From assembly GCA_002839155.1 (NCBI GenBank), contig PGXM01000004.1, positions 186,001 to 250,000 on the forward strand: a stretch of 64,000 nucleotides of DNA, read 5' to 3'. Shown here in pieces: positions 25,151 to 33,845 of this stretch. The notes beneath the pieces are model-generated. The model made no database searches. It had not been told where the DNA came from and worked only from the letters and a program-made list of their open reading frames with translations. Position numbers and translations under genes: made by a program. The DNA comes from Tenericutes bacterium HGW-Tenericutes-1 (GTDB lineage: Bacteria > Bacillota_I > Bacilli_A > Izemoplasmatales > Hujiaoplasmataceae). How positions within the stretch are numbered: position 1 is the first letter of the stretch; every line of letters begins with the position of its first letter.

Positions 25151-26547
25151 CTATTCAAAATCGATTGTGATAGTCACTTTTGAAGTATCCTTAGAATTGA
25201 CTTCAATCGTGAAATTCATATCGAGGTTTGTTTGGTACCAATCATAAAAATAATGGACATTTTCCTTGAAGGCTACTCCGATTTGAAATAAGTCGGTATT
25301 TTCTGCTGACGAATTTAAATCAATATGATTGTTTTGATCAGCTTCGATAATATCAATCATTTTATGTTCTGAGTCTGTATTATTATAAGTAAAGATTGAA
25401 AAAGGGTATTCCGAATCCGGATCTGGGTTGCCAATCCTTGCGAAATGGTATTGTTCCATTCGTTGATAATAAGGAGCGTTTCTCCACTGCCGACAAAAGG
25501 TGTTAAATCGACTTCCATGGTCTTTGTGACGACGTATGGAGTTATCCATCCAAGAAGTAATTTTGATAATGGATTATGATCACCTACGGTATTATCCATC
25601 ATATCTGCACCGCCCAAGCCGCCTTGATTGTAACTATCGCTGGTTTCATAATCATAATAATCATCTAAACCCATCATATGACCCGTTTCATGAATAAGGG
25701 TTCTTGCGTTAATACCGCTATCGCCTTCTAAAAGAAAATCTGAACCACTCCAACAAAAGTAGTTGGGATATACTGTATCAAATTCATCATCGTAATAGGC
25801 ATAATAATCTTGATAGGCCCACCATAAATCGCTTCCATAACTGTAACTAACAGGAGCGGTGTAAACGATATAAATGCCATCAATATAACCATCTTGATTC
25901 GCATCGTAATCTGAATAATCAATTTGTTCGTCATAATAACTTAACACTTCAAAAATAATATCTGAATCGGGATAAGTAACTTCTCCTTCACCATATAAAT
26001 AATCATTAGTGACATCGTCCCAAGCCCATAATTTTTCATATTCATCTTCATAATAAGTAGATGGATTAGAAGCACGGTAAAATCCAAATATGTCGGCTGT
26101 TAAATTGAGTTGATTATAAGAACTTTTATCGTAATAACTGTTCAATGATTCATACGAGGTTAAATAACTCGAACCATTAAAAGCAGTGTTTATATCATTG
26201 ATACTAACGCCACTACTATACGAAGGATAATCTGAAAAGTCAACTGCGAAAACCAAGACCTTCACATCCCCTTTTGAAGGAATTCCAACCGTCTCTAATT
26301 CGTCTTGTAACAATGAATAATCCGTTGGTATAAAAGGTTCATTTTGAATCGTCGTTGTGGAAATTGTTGTTGATTCTATGGTAGTAGTTTGCGTGGTTAA
26401 CGAAGTTGTAGTCGTAGTTGTTGCTGATTGAGTAGTTGTTACACTAATGGTATTTGTCGTCGGTGTAATCGTGGTATTTTTCAAATCACATCCAACTAAA
26501 AAAAACAATAAAATTAAAGTTGAAAAAAAACGCATTAATTTACTCAT
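25151..26547 (-). pseudogene. M6-family metalloprotease lipoprotein, frameshifted
   Basis: Two overlapping frames (26547-25357 and 25549-25151) make one protein of about 465 residues. The first encodes a lipoprotein signal (FFLVGC), a Thr-rich linker (about 25-70) and a zinc-protease domain with HETGHMMGLDD (HExxHxxGxxD, M6/metzincin-like). It goes out of frame after LLIINEW; the second frame continues with EQYHFARIG. Loss of one G from a TGGGAA run at about 25460 explains it. No slippery heptamer is at the junction, so programmed frameshifting is unlikely. The catalytic domain is upstream of the break, so a truncated secreted protease might still fold. A sequencing error is also possible. 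Confidence 0.75.
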
Positions 26548-26683
26548 ATCTTCCCTCCAAATGTAGTGATATTATAACATATTCTCACTCAATTTGAAAA
26601 AGATTTCTAAACTAAAAATAGTTCTATAATCATTTGTTTTTCTATTGTATAATATTTATGAACAAAAAAGGCGGTGATTTTTC

Positions 26684-28012
26684 ATGATTATAGAAAATGC
26701 ACGATGTGAATCGATGGATTTGACGGGTTATGGGATCATTAAACACAATGGAAAAGACTTTCATATTGCCAATTTATTACCGGGTGAACTTGCGAAAGTT
26801 GATGTTTTTGACCATGGTTATGGGAAAGTTATCAAGATTCTAGAATCATCTAAAGATCGAGTAAAAGCACCTTGTCCTATTTATAGTGAATGCGGTGGAT
26901 GTCATCTTCAACACCTAGAATATTCATCTCAAATTAGTTTAAAAACCAATTACGTCAAATCATCATTTGAAAGTCAAGGTTTATCAACAAGTACGTTATT
27001 ACCTTGTATCGGCATGAAAGACCCTTACCATTATCGTAATAAAGTCCAAATGGTTTTTTCTGAAAAAGGAAAACGAATATTATCTGGATTTTATGAAGAA
27101 AATACCCATCGAGTCATCAACGTTGATAACTGTCACATTCAAGACGAAGTCGCCAATAAAATTATCAGTACTTGTAAAGAATTATTTTTAAAACATAAGA
27201 TTAAACCTTACATGGAAGATCGAGGAACGGGTTTAGTTAGACATGTTTTAGTGAAACGTAGTAAAGCGACTGAAGAAGTGTTGGTTGTCATTGTAACTAT
27301 CGAAGAAATGTTTCCGGGACGTAATAATTTTGTAACAGATTTGCGAAAACTTCATCCAGAAATTACAACCATCGTTCAAAATATTAACGGTCGTAAAACT
27401 TCCGTTGTATTAGGGGACTTTGAGCGTATTATTTTTGGAAAAGGAGTTATTACGGATGTTTTAATGAATAAGAAATTTGTTATTTCTTCTAAATCATTTT
27501 ATCAAGTCAACGCTCGACAAACTGAGATTTTATATAAAAAAGCCATTGAATTAGCAAAACCTACTGAAACCGATGTGGTTTTAGACGCTTACTCTGGTAT
27601 TGGAACCATTGGAATATTGATGTCTGAATATGTCAAAAAAGTAATTTCTGTCGAGATTAACCCGATTTCTGTCAAAAATGCGATACAAAATGCTCGAATC
27701 AATAATATTAAGAATGTTCGTTTTTATCATGAAGACGCAGCTCAGTTTATCAAAAATTTAGTTTCAGATAATATAGCTATTGATATTGTTTTAGTAGACC
27801 CACCAAGAGCGGGATTAGAACCTTCATTTATTGATGCAATGCTTGAATTGAGACCCAAAAAGATGGTATATATTTCCTGTGATCCGACCACGCTTGCCCG
27901 AGATATTAAATTATTGACAGCAGTCCAATATGAGATTAAAAGAATTCAACCTGTCGATATGTTTGCGCAAACTTTTCACGTGGAGTCTATCACGTTGCTT
28001 TCTCTAAGATAG
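26684..28012 (+). CDS. rlmCD: 23S rRNA (uracil-C5)-methyltransferase, RlmCD/RumA family
   Basis: 442 residues. N-terminal TRAM-like domain, then a 4Fe-4S site from the Cys of CPIYSECGGC and a later Cys in NVDNCHIQ. The Rossmann methyltransferase domain has DAYSGIGTIG, and the catalytic Cys lies in YISCDPTTLARD; VDPPRAGLE is also typical. It adds methyl groups from SAM to U747 and/or U1939 of 23S rRNA. Gram-positive members (RlmCD) do both, but single specificity cannot be ruled out. The start has GGCGGTGAT upstream. Single gene. Confidence 0.93.
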   Translation: MIIENARCESMDLTGYGIIKHNGKDFHIANLLPGELAKVDVFDHGYGKVIKILESSKDRVKAPCPIYSECGGCHLQHLEYSSQISLKTNYVKSSFESQGLSTSTLLPCIGMKDPYHYRNKVQMVFSEKGKRILSGFYEENTHRVINVDNCHIQDEVANKIISTCKELFLKHKIKPYMEDRGTGLVRHVLVKRSKATEEVLVVIVTIEEMFPGRNNFVTDLRKLHPEITTIVQNINGRKTSVVLGDFERIIFGKGVITDVLMNKKFVISSKSFYQVNARQTEILYKKAIELAKPTETDVVLDAYSGIGTIGILMSEYVKKVISVEINPISVKNAIQNARINNIKNVRFYHEDAAQFIKNLVSDNIAIDIVLVDPPRAGLEPSFIDAMLELRPKKMVYISCDPTTLARDIKLLTAVQYEIKRIQPVDMFAQTFHVESITLLSLR

Positions 28013-28039
28013 CTTTCATGCAATGTTTGAGGATACTAT

Positions 28040-28140
28040 CTATAGATAAAATAGTTGTTTTTGTTACACATTCTCTGGAAGAAGCATTAGCTTGTGATTC
28101 TTGTTTTAGCTTGACAAAAGCAAGAATAATGAATGTATTT
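28040..28140 (+). pseudogene. remnant of an ABC-transporter ATPase
   Basis: The short frame contains VFVTHSLEEALACD, matching the H-loop region of ABC ATPases (VTHDxxEALxxxD), then a line resembling the following strand and Arg-Ile ending. No Walker motifs or signature are near, and the piece starts right after the rlmCD stop. It has no ribosome site of its own. I read it as a decayed C-terminal fragment, probably from a lantibiotic- or efflux-type transporter. It could be chance similarity, since only about 30 residues support it. Confidence 0.4.
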
Positions 28141-28193
28141 ATGTTTTTTGAACTATCATTTATTATTTGGCAATTCTTTTTTTGGAGGGACTT

Positions 28194-29753
28194 ATGCTTA
28201 GAAAACAGATATTAAGTTTTATTATCTTGTTTTGTATATTATTTATCTTGGGATGTACAAATACAATTTCTCAAACAACTATATATGAAGTATCGGGGCC
28301 TGAATCGATTCTAGTAAAAGTTCCAGAAGGAGAAATCAACGATTTTGTTATTTTTTCCGCAGTTCATATTATCTCTGGAAAAGCTGACATCTATATTGAA
28401 GATTCTATATCATTACCAGACAAAACAAAAATAATTGAGACTATTTTCGAAATGATGGATTACCTTCCCGTAGCAAAAGGATCATCTTATGTTGTAAGTG
28501 ATAAAATCGATAATTGGGTTGATAACAATATAGTTTATTTGAATGCATCCGAATTTTATGAAACCAATAATTTTCTTTGTTTTACTTTACTAAAAATTTT
28601 TGGAACCAAGAGCAATTATGGTCTTGTATATGGCTATTCACAGTATTTGTTGAATATTTCTGATACAATTTCAAGTCAGGAAGTTCATGAACTGACAAAA
28701 AATGAAGAGTATATATTTGATTTAGCATGGCCATTATTCCTTTCTGAATATGTTTCTAATGAAGTTATTGAATCATCAAAATCGATAGCGACGATGTTTG
28801 TCGGTGATTTGATTTCTACTCAGGGAAACGATATGTTCATAGCTTTATTACAGGAATCTAGTACCTTCAGTGAGTCTTTCGATACTAACCTTTCATTATA
28901 TTTGAAACAATGGCTTCTTACTCAAGGAATTGATTACGAATTTACTAGAACAAACGTTATTATCCGTTATTCAAAAGTATCCTCTAAATATCCTGTTATG
29001 GCCGAGACGGTGAGAACGAAGTATTATTTCAGCCAAGGATATTTAGGTAATGGAATTTATGGAGTAACTTTATTAGATTATCTGGAAGTTAAAAATTACA
29101 TCTCAACTATAGAGTCTGAGATGAGTGAAGTTCGAACCTTTGTAAATAATGACTTATCAGTAGATACTTATGGTAAAATTCCAATCTATCATAATCTTCG
29201 TGACTTGGAATCTGATTCTTTTGGAGGTATTTATGTAGGTAGCAAAGAGAATTCTAAAATAATTGTTTATTCCATAGGAGCTACATTGCATGAATATGTC
29301 CATTATGCAACTATCGGAACGATATTCTCAAATATCACTGCTGAAACAAAAGCGTATCTTTCTGAGGGGATTGCAGTTTACATTGCCAGTCTTTACGATA
29401 AGTATTGGATTGAAACTTCTTATTATGAATATCAGATATGTCTTGAAACGAATCCAGATAATCTTAAAACATTCATCACGAATTTTGAAGGTTATCTTGA
29501 GCGAAATAGTTTAGATTTCAACATGCTTGATTACATTGATTGTTATGCATTTACATTTGGGAAAGAGAGCACTAACCCTAATTATATTGCTTCAACGTCA
29601 TTTATAAGATATTTGCTTGACAATTATGGGGATGAATTATTTTGGGATTACTTTGGTGACGTTGATACGTTTGTAAATATATATGGCAAAAATCATTCAA
29701 CCGTCATGGATGAGTGGTACGCTTCTATTATTACAAAATATCAAGATAATTAG
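28194..29753 (+). CDS. lipoprotein with zinc-peptidase (HExxH) motif
   Basis: 519 residues from the ATG at 28194, four bases after GGAGGGA; the ORF-track TTG start at 28167 has no such site. Signal peptide with lipobox ILGC. The domain at about 360-410 contains LHEYVHYA (HExxH) followed by LSEGIAVYIA, whose Glu is a likely third zinc ligand, as in gluzincins. No close family recognised. A secreted, membrane-anchored peptidase is the probable role. A+T content is visibly higher than in the housekeeping genes and the surroundings contain gene fragments, so recent acquisition is possible. Confidence 0.65.
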   Translation: MLRKQILSFIILFCILFILGCTNTISQTTIYEVSGPESILVKVPEGEINDFVIFSAVHIISGKADIYIEDSISLPDKTKIIETIFEMMDYLPVAKGSSYVVSDKIDNWVDNNIVYLNASEFYETNNFLCFTLLKIFGTKSNYGLVYGYSQYLLNISDTISSQEVHELTKNEEYIFDLAWPLFLSEYVSNEVIESSKSIATMFVGDLISTQGNDMFIALLQESSTFSESFDTNLSLYLKQWLLTQGIDYEFTRTNVIIRYSKVSSKYPVMAETVRTKYYFSQGYLGNGIYGVTLLDYLEVKNYISTIESEMSEVRTFVNNDLSVDTYGKIPIYHNLRDLESDSFGGIYVGSKENSKIIVYSIGATLHEYVHYATIGTIFSNITAETKAYLSEGIAVYIASLYDKYWIETSYYEYQICLETNPDNLKTFITNFEGYLERNSLDFNMLDYIDCYAFTFGKESTNPNYIASTSFIRYLLDNYGDELFWDYFGDVDTFVNIYGKNHSTVMDEWYASIITKYQDN

Positions 29754-30134
29754 TGGACTGGTATGGTTTTAAATCAGTGGAGCGAGATGACATCATATTG
29801 TTACCAAAAACGGACATTGATGCGATTGGCAAATTAAGTTGGTTGTGAAAACCTCAACACTGACACAAACTCGGTTATGACAAGATAGCAATGGCGAGGG
29901 AATTTGACTCAATAATTTGAGGGGTTTATTTCATAATATGTATCAACGAAAAAATGGCATAGTATGTGTATTCATATAAGGGTTATCAATATGTTTCTCA
30001 CACACATTACTTGGCATAATTTCAAGCAATTCCAGAAACTCCACGCTTGTTGAAACTGTTGTTCTATTATCAAGAATATAGAGTGTTTATATAGTTTATA
30101 GAAAATTAAAATTAGATAAAGGAGTTATTTTCAT
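29754..30134. other. gene-free gap with possible coding remnant
   Basis: About 380 bases without an intact gene. The first 90 bases contain a plausible protein-like reading frame (ERDDIILLPKTDIDAIGK, ending in TGA) without start or ribosome site, which may be the tail of a lost gene. The rest shows no hairpin terminator, RNA gene or repeat that I can see. The last 20 bases hold AAAGGAG for the next gene. Confidence 0.4.
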
Positions 30135-30704
30135 ATGAATCTCGTGCTTATTTTTGGAGCTGGGGCCGTCGGTAAAATGACCGTTGGCCAAGAATTAATG
30201 AAAATCACAGATTATCGTTTGTTTCACAATCATATGATGATAGAACCTGTCATTGACATTTTTGGCAAGTTTGATGGTGAAATCATTGCCATTTTAAGAG
30301 AGCAAATCTTTGATCATTACATCAAAAGCAGTTATGAGGGACTTATATTTACTTATATGTGGGCTTTTGATATGCAAAGCGACTGGGACTATGTCAAACA
30401 TGTTTCAGAAAAGTTCGAATTATCAGGCGGCACAGTTTATTATGTCGAACTTGTTTCAGATAGAGCAATTCGTATGGAAAGAAATAAAACGGAAAATCGG
30501 TTGAAAAACAAAGCTTCAAAACGAGATATTCAAATATCAGAAAAAAGAATGGTTCGTGAAGAAACGCTTTATCGGCTAGTAAGTAACGAAGGAGAATTAT
30601 CGTTTGAGCATTATCTGAAAATTGACAATACTTTTCTTGAACCCAGTCAAGTTGCTCAAAAAATAAAGGATTTTTTCTGTTTACCCAATAAAGAGATTTT
30701 ATAA
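30135..30704 (+). CDS. P-loop kinase-like protein
   Basis: 189 residues. The N-terminus has a variant P-loop GAGAVGKMTVG, followed by FHNHMMIEPVIDIF, which resembles small shikimate-kinase/AAA-type NTPases common in Bacillota accessory regions. No clear Walker B. Probably phosphorylates a small molecule or is a resistance-type kinase; substrate unknown. Start ATG is preceded by AAAGGAG. It heads a run of short genes in the same direction (acetyltransferases, OsmC). Confidence 0.6.
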   Translation: MNLVLIFGAGAVGKMTVGQELMKITDYRLFHNHMMIEPVIDIFGKFDGEIIAILREQIFDHYIKSSYEGLIFTYMWAFDMQSDWDYVKHVSEKFELSGGTVYYVELVSDRAIRMERNKTENRLKNKASKRDIQISEKRMVREETLYRLVSNEGELSFEHYLKIDNTFLEPSQVAQKIKDFFCLPNKEIL

Positions 30705-30743
30705 TAAATAGGCTATCATTAATTATTTAATCTAGAGGTTTTT

Positions 30744-31244
30744 ATGATAAAAACACAAAGACTAATTATCCAACCATATAACGATAATGATGAGTTTGAC
30801 ATGATTGATTTGCTTACCAATAAAACAATCAAAGAAAGCTATATTATTCCTGATTTCAGGACGATTGATGAATCAAGAGATTACTTTAAGAAACTTCAAA
30901 CGTATTCTAATTCTACTCTACATTATGAGCGAGGAATCTATTATAACCGTCAATTAATTGGATTTGTAAATGATGTCGACATAATGGACGAAATCATTGA
31001 AATCGGTTATGTAATTCATCCAAAATATCATAATCAAGGATTTGCATCGGAAGCATTAAATGCGATTATCGATGATTTATTTCATCAGGGATACCATAAG
31101 ATCATATGTTGTGCATTTGAGACAAATATCCCTAGTTTTCGAGTGATGGAAAAATGTGGAATGTCAAGAATTGACAAAACAATTGTTATCGAGTATCAAA
31201 ACATGAGACAAAAATGTCTATACTACTCAATTGAAACCAAATAA
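30744..31244 (+). CDS. GNAT-family N-acetyltransferase
   Basis: 166 residues, RimJ/RimL-like. The acetyl-CoA-binding motif lies in GYVIHPKYHNQGFASEAL, with the following FETNIPSFRVMEKCGM typical of the family. Acetylates an amine of a protein or small molecule; substrate unknown. AGAGG precedes the ATG. Confidence 0.85.
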   Translation: MIKTQRLIIQPYNDNDEFDMIDLLTNKTIKESYIIPDFRTIDESRDYFKKLQTYSNSTLHYERGIYYNRQLIGFVNDVDIMDEIIEIGYVIHPKYHNQGFASEALNAIIDDLFHQGYHKIICCAFETNIPSFRVMEKCGMSRIDKTIVIEYQNMRQKCLYYSIETK

Positions 31245-31259
31245 TAGGGTGTGAATTAT

Positions 31260-32075
31260 ATGAGTGAAATCACTAGCATTTTAAAATCCGAATCCCCCGT
31301 CACCATCGATACCATAAAACGTGACCTAATCAAACTCGGAGTCAAACGTGGAGATTTATTGCTAGTTCATTCTTCGCTTTCATCTATAGGGTGGGTTTGC
31401 GGTGGCGCACAAAGTGTTATTACAGCACTGATGGAAATTCTTGGCCCTGAAGGAACACTCGTCATGCCTTCACATAGCGGTGATTGGAGTAATCCTCTAC
31501 ACTGGGAAAACCCTCCTGTTCCATTTGCTTGGATTTCAATCATTCAAGAAAATATGCCCGCTTATGATCCCTATTTGACTAAAACCAGAGGGATGGGAAC
31601 AATCGCCGAATTATTTCGATTACAACCGGGAGTGATTCGTTCAAACCACCCACAGCTATCATTCAGTGCGATAGGGCCACTAAGTCAAAAAGTACTATCG
31701 TGTCATCATTTGTTTCCACAACTAGGAATAAATTCCCCTCTTGGAAATATGTATGAACTTAATGCAAAAGTACTCTTATTAGGGGTTCATTATGATTCAA
31801 ACACTTGTTTTCATTTAGCTGAAACGTTATTACCGAATATGATGAAAAAGATCAATGGAACTGCCATGATGATTGATGGCAAGCGTTCATGGATTCAATT
31901 TGAAGATTACGATTATAATTCAGATGATTTCCTTGCTTGCGGTTCTAATTTTGATCAATTAGGTAAGTCAACTATAGGATTTATTGGATATGGGGAATCT
32001 AGATTGTTTTCAATTAAGAATGCTGTTGATCATGCTAAAGCATGGTTATCGATAAATCGAAATTTACAGGAATAA
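31260..32075 (+). CDS. AAC(3)-family aminoglycoside 3-N-acetyltransferase homologue
   Basis: About 271 residues from the ATG at 31260 (AGGGTG eight bases upstream); the ORF-track GTG at 31251 is less likely. Family motifs: LLVHSSLSSIG, GTLVMPSHSGDW, SNHPQLSFSAIG and the C-terminal VLLLGVHYDSNTCFHLAE. These enzymes transfer acetyl from acetyl-CoA to the 3-amino group of aminoglycosides, but many members in environmental genomes act on other amines. It lies in an accessory gene run. Drug resistance cannot be inferred from sequence alone. Confidence 0.82.
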   Translation: MSEITSILKSESPVTIDTIKRDLIKLGVKRGDLLLVHSSLSSIGWVCGGAQSVITALMEILGPEGTLVMPSHSGDWSNPLHWENPPVPFAWISIIQENMPAYDPYLTKTRGMGTIAELFRLQPGVIRSNHPQLSFSAIGPLSQKVLSCHHLFPQLGINSPLGNMYELNAKVLLLGVHYDSNTCFHLAETLLPNMMKKINGTAMMIDGKRSWIQFEDYDYNSDDFLACGSNFDQLGKSTIGFIGYGESRLFSIKNAVDHAKAWLSINRNLQE

Positions 32076-32103
32076 AACTTACTATTGCGGAGGAATAAAA
32101 TTT

Positions 32104-32505
32104 ATGAATACTGATTCTGTTTCACTTGTCTTTGATTCATCTTTCACTGGAACGATGGTTTCGCCCACCGGTTCAGTGAAACTTGGAAATCAACCAGAAG
32201 GATTAGAGCCTTACCATCTTTTATATGGTGCTTTAGGCTCTTGCTTTTATGCAACTTTTCTAGGAATCGCCATCAAAAAAAGACTTAAGTTTAAACGAGC
32301 TACATTGGATATTAATGGAACGAAACGCGATGAACTTCCACCAACACTTAATCATGTGACGATCTCAATGGTCATCTATAACGCGAGTGATGAAGTCCAA
32401 TTTAGAAAAGCAGCGGAACTAGGAGCTAAATATTGTTCAATACATGAAACAATAAGCAAAGTCGCTACAATTGACCTAAATATAATTTTCGAAAATGAAG
32501 TATAA
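32104..32505 (+). CDS. OsmC/Ohr-family protein
   Basis: 133 residues. The two conserved thiols are in ALGSCFYATF and AKYCSIHETIS, the positions of the peroxidatic and resolving Cys in OsmC/Ohr proteins. Expected function is reduction of organic hydroperoxides, or a related thiol role. Ends in a terminator shared with the convergent Dps gene, so two oxidative-stress genes face each other. GCGGAGG precedes the ATG. Confidence 0.8.
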   Translation: MNTDSVSLVFDSSFTGTMVSPTGSVKLGNQPEGLEPYHLLYGALGSCFYATFLGIAIKKRLKFKRATLDINGTKRDELPPTLNHVTISMVIYNASDEVQFRKAAELGAKYCSIHETISKVATIDLNIIFENEV

Positions 32506-32506
32506 A

Positions 32507-32535
32507 AAAACACCTCAGAATTTCTGAAGTGTTTT
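32507..32535. terminator. bidirectional terminator (osmC-like / dps-like)
   Basis: Arms AAAACAC-TCAGAA and TTCTGA-GTGTTTT with one mismatched pair around a single T. Confidence 0.85.
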
Positions 32536-32549
32536 CTTTGAAATAATCA

Positions 32550-32984
32550 TTATTTTTCGAGTGATTTTAGCATCCAAAGATGTTTTTGAAGCGCTGAATC
32601 GATTCCGATAAGAATATCAACCGTTACTTCATCAATCAAATTTTGCGCGACTTTGATTGCCTCTTTCAGTTCTTCATCAATCGTTGTAAAGTCGTAAATG
32701 ATTTGATTAATCATTTGCATATCAGATTCATTACCTAAGCCTTCTTTTATGGTTGTGAATTTAAGAAAGTCAGATAATGTTGATAATGGTTGACCTTCAA
32801 GCATTAAAATCCGTTCTGCAACAACATCCATGTTTTCGGTAACTTCATCGTATAATTTTTCAAACAAAGCATGGAATTGGTAAAATCTTACACCTTTTAC
32901 ATTCCAGTGAAATTGGTGCAACTTAGTGTATAGTACTGCAAAATTAGCAACTTCACGATTTAACAAATCTATGAGCTTATTCAT
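32550..32984 (-). CDS. dps: Dps/ferritin-like DNA-protecting protein
   Basis: 144 residues, a little shorter than most Dps. The ferroxidase-centre signature HQFHWNVKG and the second part DVVAERILMLEGQPL are clear; the ligands sit on two chains of the dodecamer. Expected to oxidise and store iron using hydrogen peroxide and so protect DNA. The start ATG follows GGAGG. Monocistronic and convergent with the OsmC-like gene. A PerR or Fur box is not obvious in its short upstream region. Confidence 0.88.
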   Translation of the reverse strand: MNKLIDLLNREVANFAVLYTKLHQFHWNVKGVRFYQFHALFEKLYDEVTENMDVVAERILMLEGQPLSTLSDFLKFTTIKEGLGNESDMQMINQIIYDFTTIDEELKEAIKVAQNLIDEVTVDILIGIDSALQKHLWMLKSLEK

Positions 32985-33088
32985 ATTATTAATCCTCCGT
33001 TTTTAATTGTTTTATGCTATTATTATACTATTTTTTACATTTTTATTCAAATTTAATGCGTAAATTACAAGAAAGGAAAAATTACAAA

Positions 33089-33682
33089 ATGAACATCAAT
33101 GATTTATCTCCGAGTGAACTCGGAAAGTTGTTTCCAATTCGACTAGAACAGCACAATCCAAATTGGGAAGAAGAGTATATGAAAGAAGCTTCAAAGATAT
33201 TCGATGCTCTTGGGCCGGTTATTTTCCGAATTCATCACATCGGAAGCACTTCTGTTCCTGGTCTTTTAGCAAAGCCAACGATTGATATCCTCGTCGAAGT
33301 TGGAAAACACTGCAAAGCAGAATCAATCATCAACGCAATGAAAAGTATTCAATATCATCATAATCAAAAGACGGATTTAGATAATCCTAGTATGATGTTT
33401 ATGAAAGGGTACACTCTTAGTGGATATGAAGGACAAGCCTTTCACATTCATGTGAGATATCCTAAAGATTGGGATGAATTATATTTTTGTGAGTATCTAG
33501 TAAACCACCCTGATGCTTGTAAAGAATATGAAATTCTTAAAAAAGATTTAAAAGACAAATTTGAATTTGATCGAGAAGCTTATACTTTTGGAAAAACTGA
33601 ATTTGTTCAAAAAATCGTTTCAAAAGCTCGAGAATTATATTATCCTCGTTTTGAAATATTAAAAAACCCAAAAAATAGATAA
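33089..33682 (+). CDS. GrpB family protein (UPF0157)
   Basis: About 197 residues from the ATG at 33089. The ORF-track start at 33014 would add 25 residues of unlikely sequence. Family marks: the N-terminal ELGKLFPIRLEQHNPNW, HHIGSTSVPGLLAKPTIDI (nucleotidyltransferase-like GS...DI pattern) and a C-terminal helical tail. The family is a minimal nucleotidyltransferase-fold group; its biochemical role is not established. GAAAGG is 12 bases upstream, a little far, so ATG 33056 is an alternative. Confidence 0.82.
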   Translation: MNINDLSPSELGKLFPIRLEQHNPNWEEEYMKEASKIFDALGPVIFRIHHIGSTSVPGLLAKPTIDILVEVGKHCKAESIINAMKSIQYHHNQKTDLDNPSMMFMKGYTLSGYEGQAFHIHVRYPKDWDELYFCEYLVNHPDACKEYEILKKDLKDKFEFDREAYTFGKTEFVQKIVSKARELYYPRFEILKNPKNR

Positions 33683-33688
33683 TCATAT

Positions 33689-33721
33689 TAATCCATTGGA
33701 ATTTATTCAGTGGATTATTTT
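33689..33721 (+). terminator. terminator of grpB-like gene
   Basis: Arms TAATCCATTG and CAGTGGATTA with one wobble, followed by TTTT. Confidence 0.7.
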
Positions 33722-33845
33722 CTTTAACCGCTTATTTCCTGAATAACCTTTATGATATAAATCGATTTTATGCATACCGCTTGAAATATTGTGAACCAAT
33801 TGAGATAATAGTTGCGGAATATAAATATCTTATGGAGGAATATCA

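Noticed and set aside
25357-25549. Programmed frameshift in the M6 protease
   Set aside because: No slippery heptamer or downstream structure at the junction; a lost G explains the break more simply.
28018-28215. ORF of 65 residues as a real gene
   Set aside because: No ribosome site, no N-terminal ABC motifs and loss of similarity after about 30 residues; treated as a remnant.
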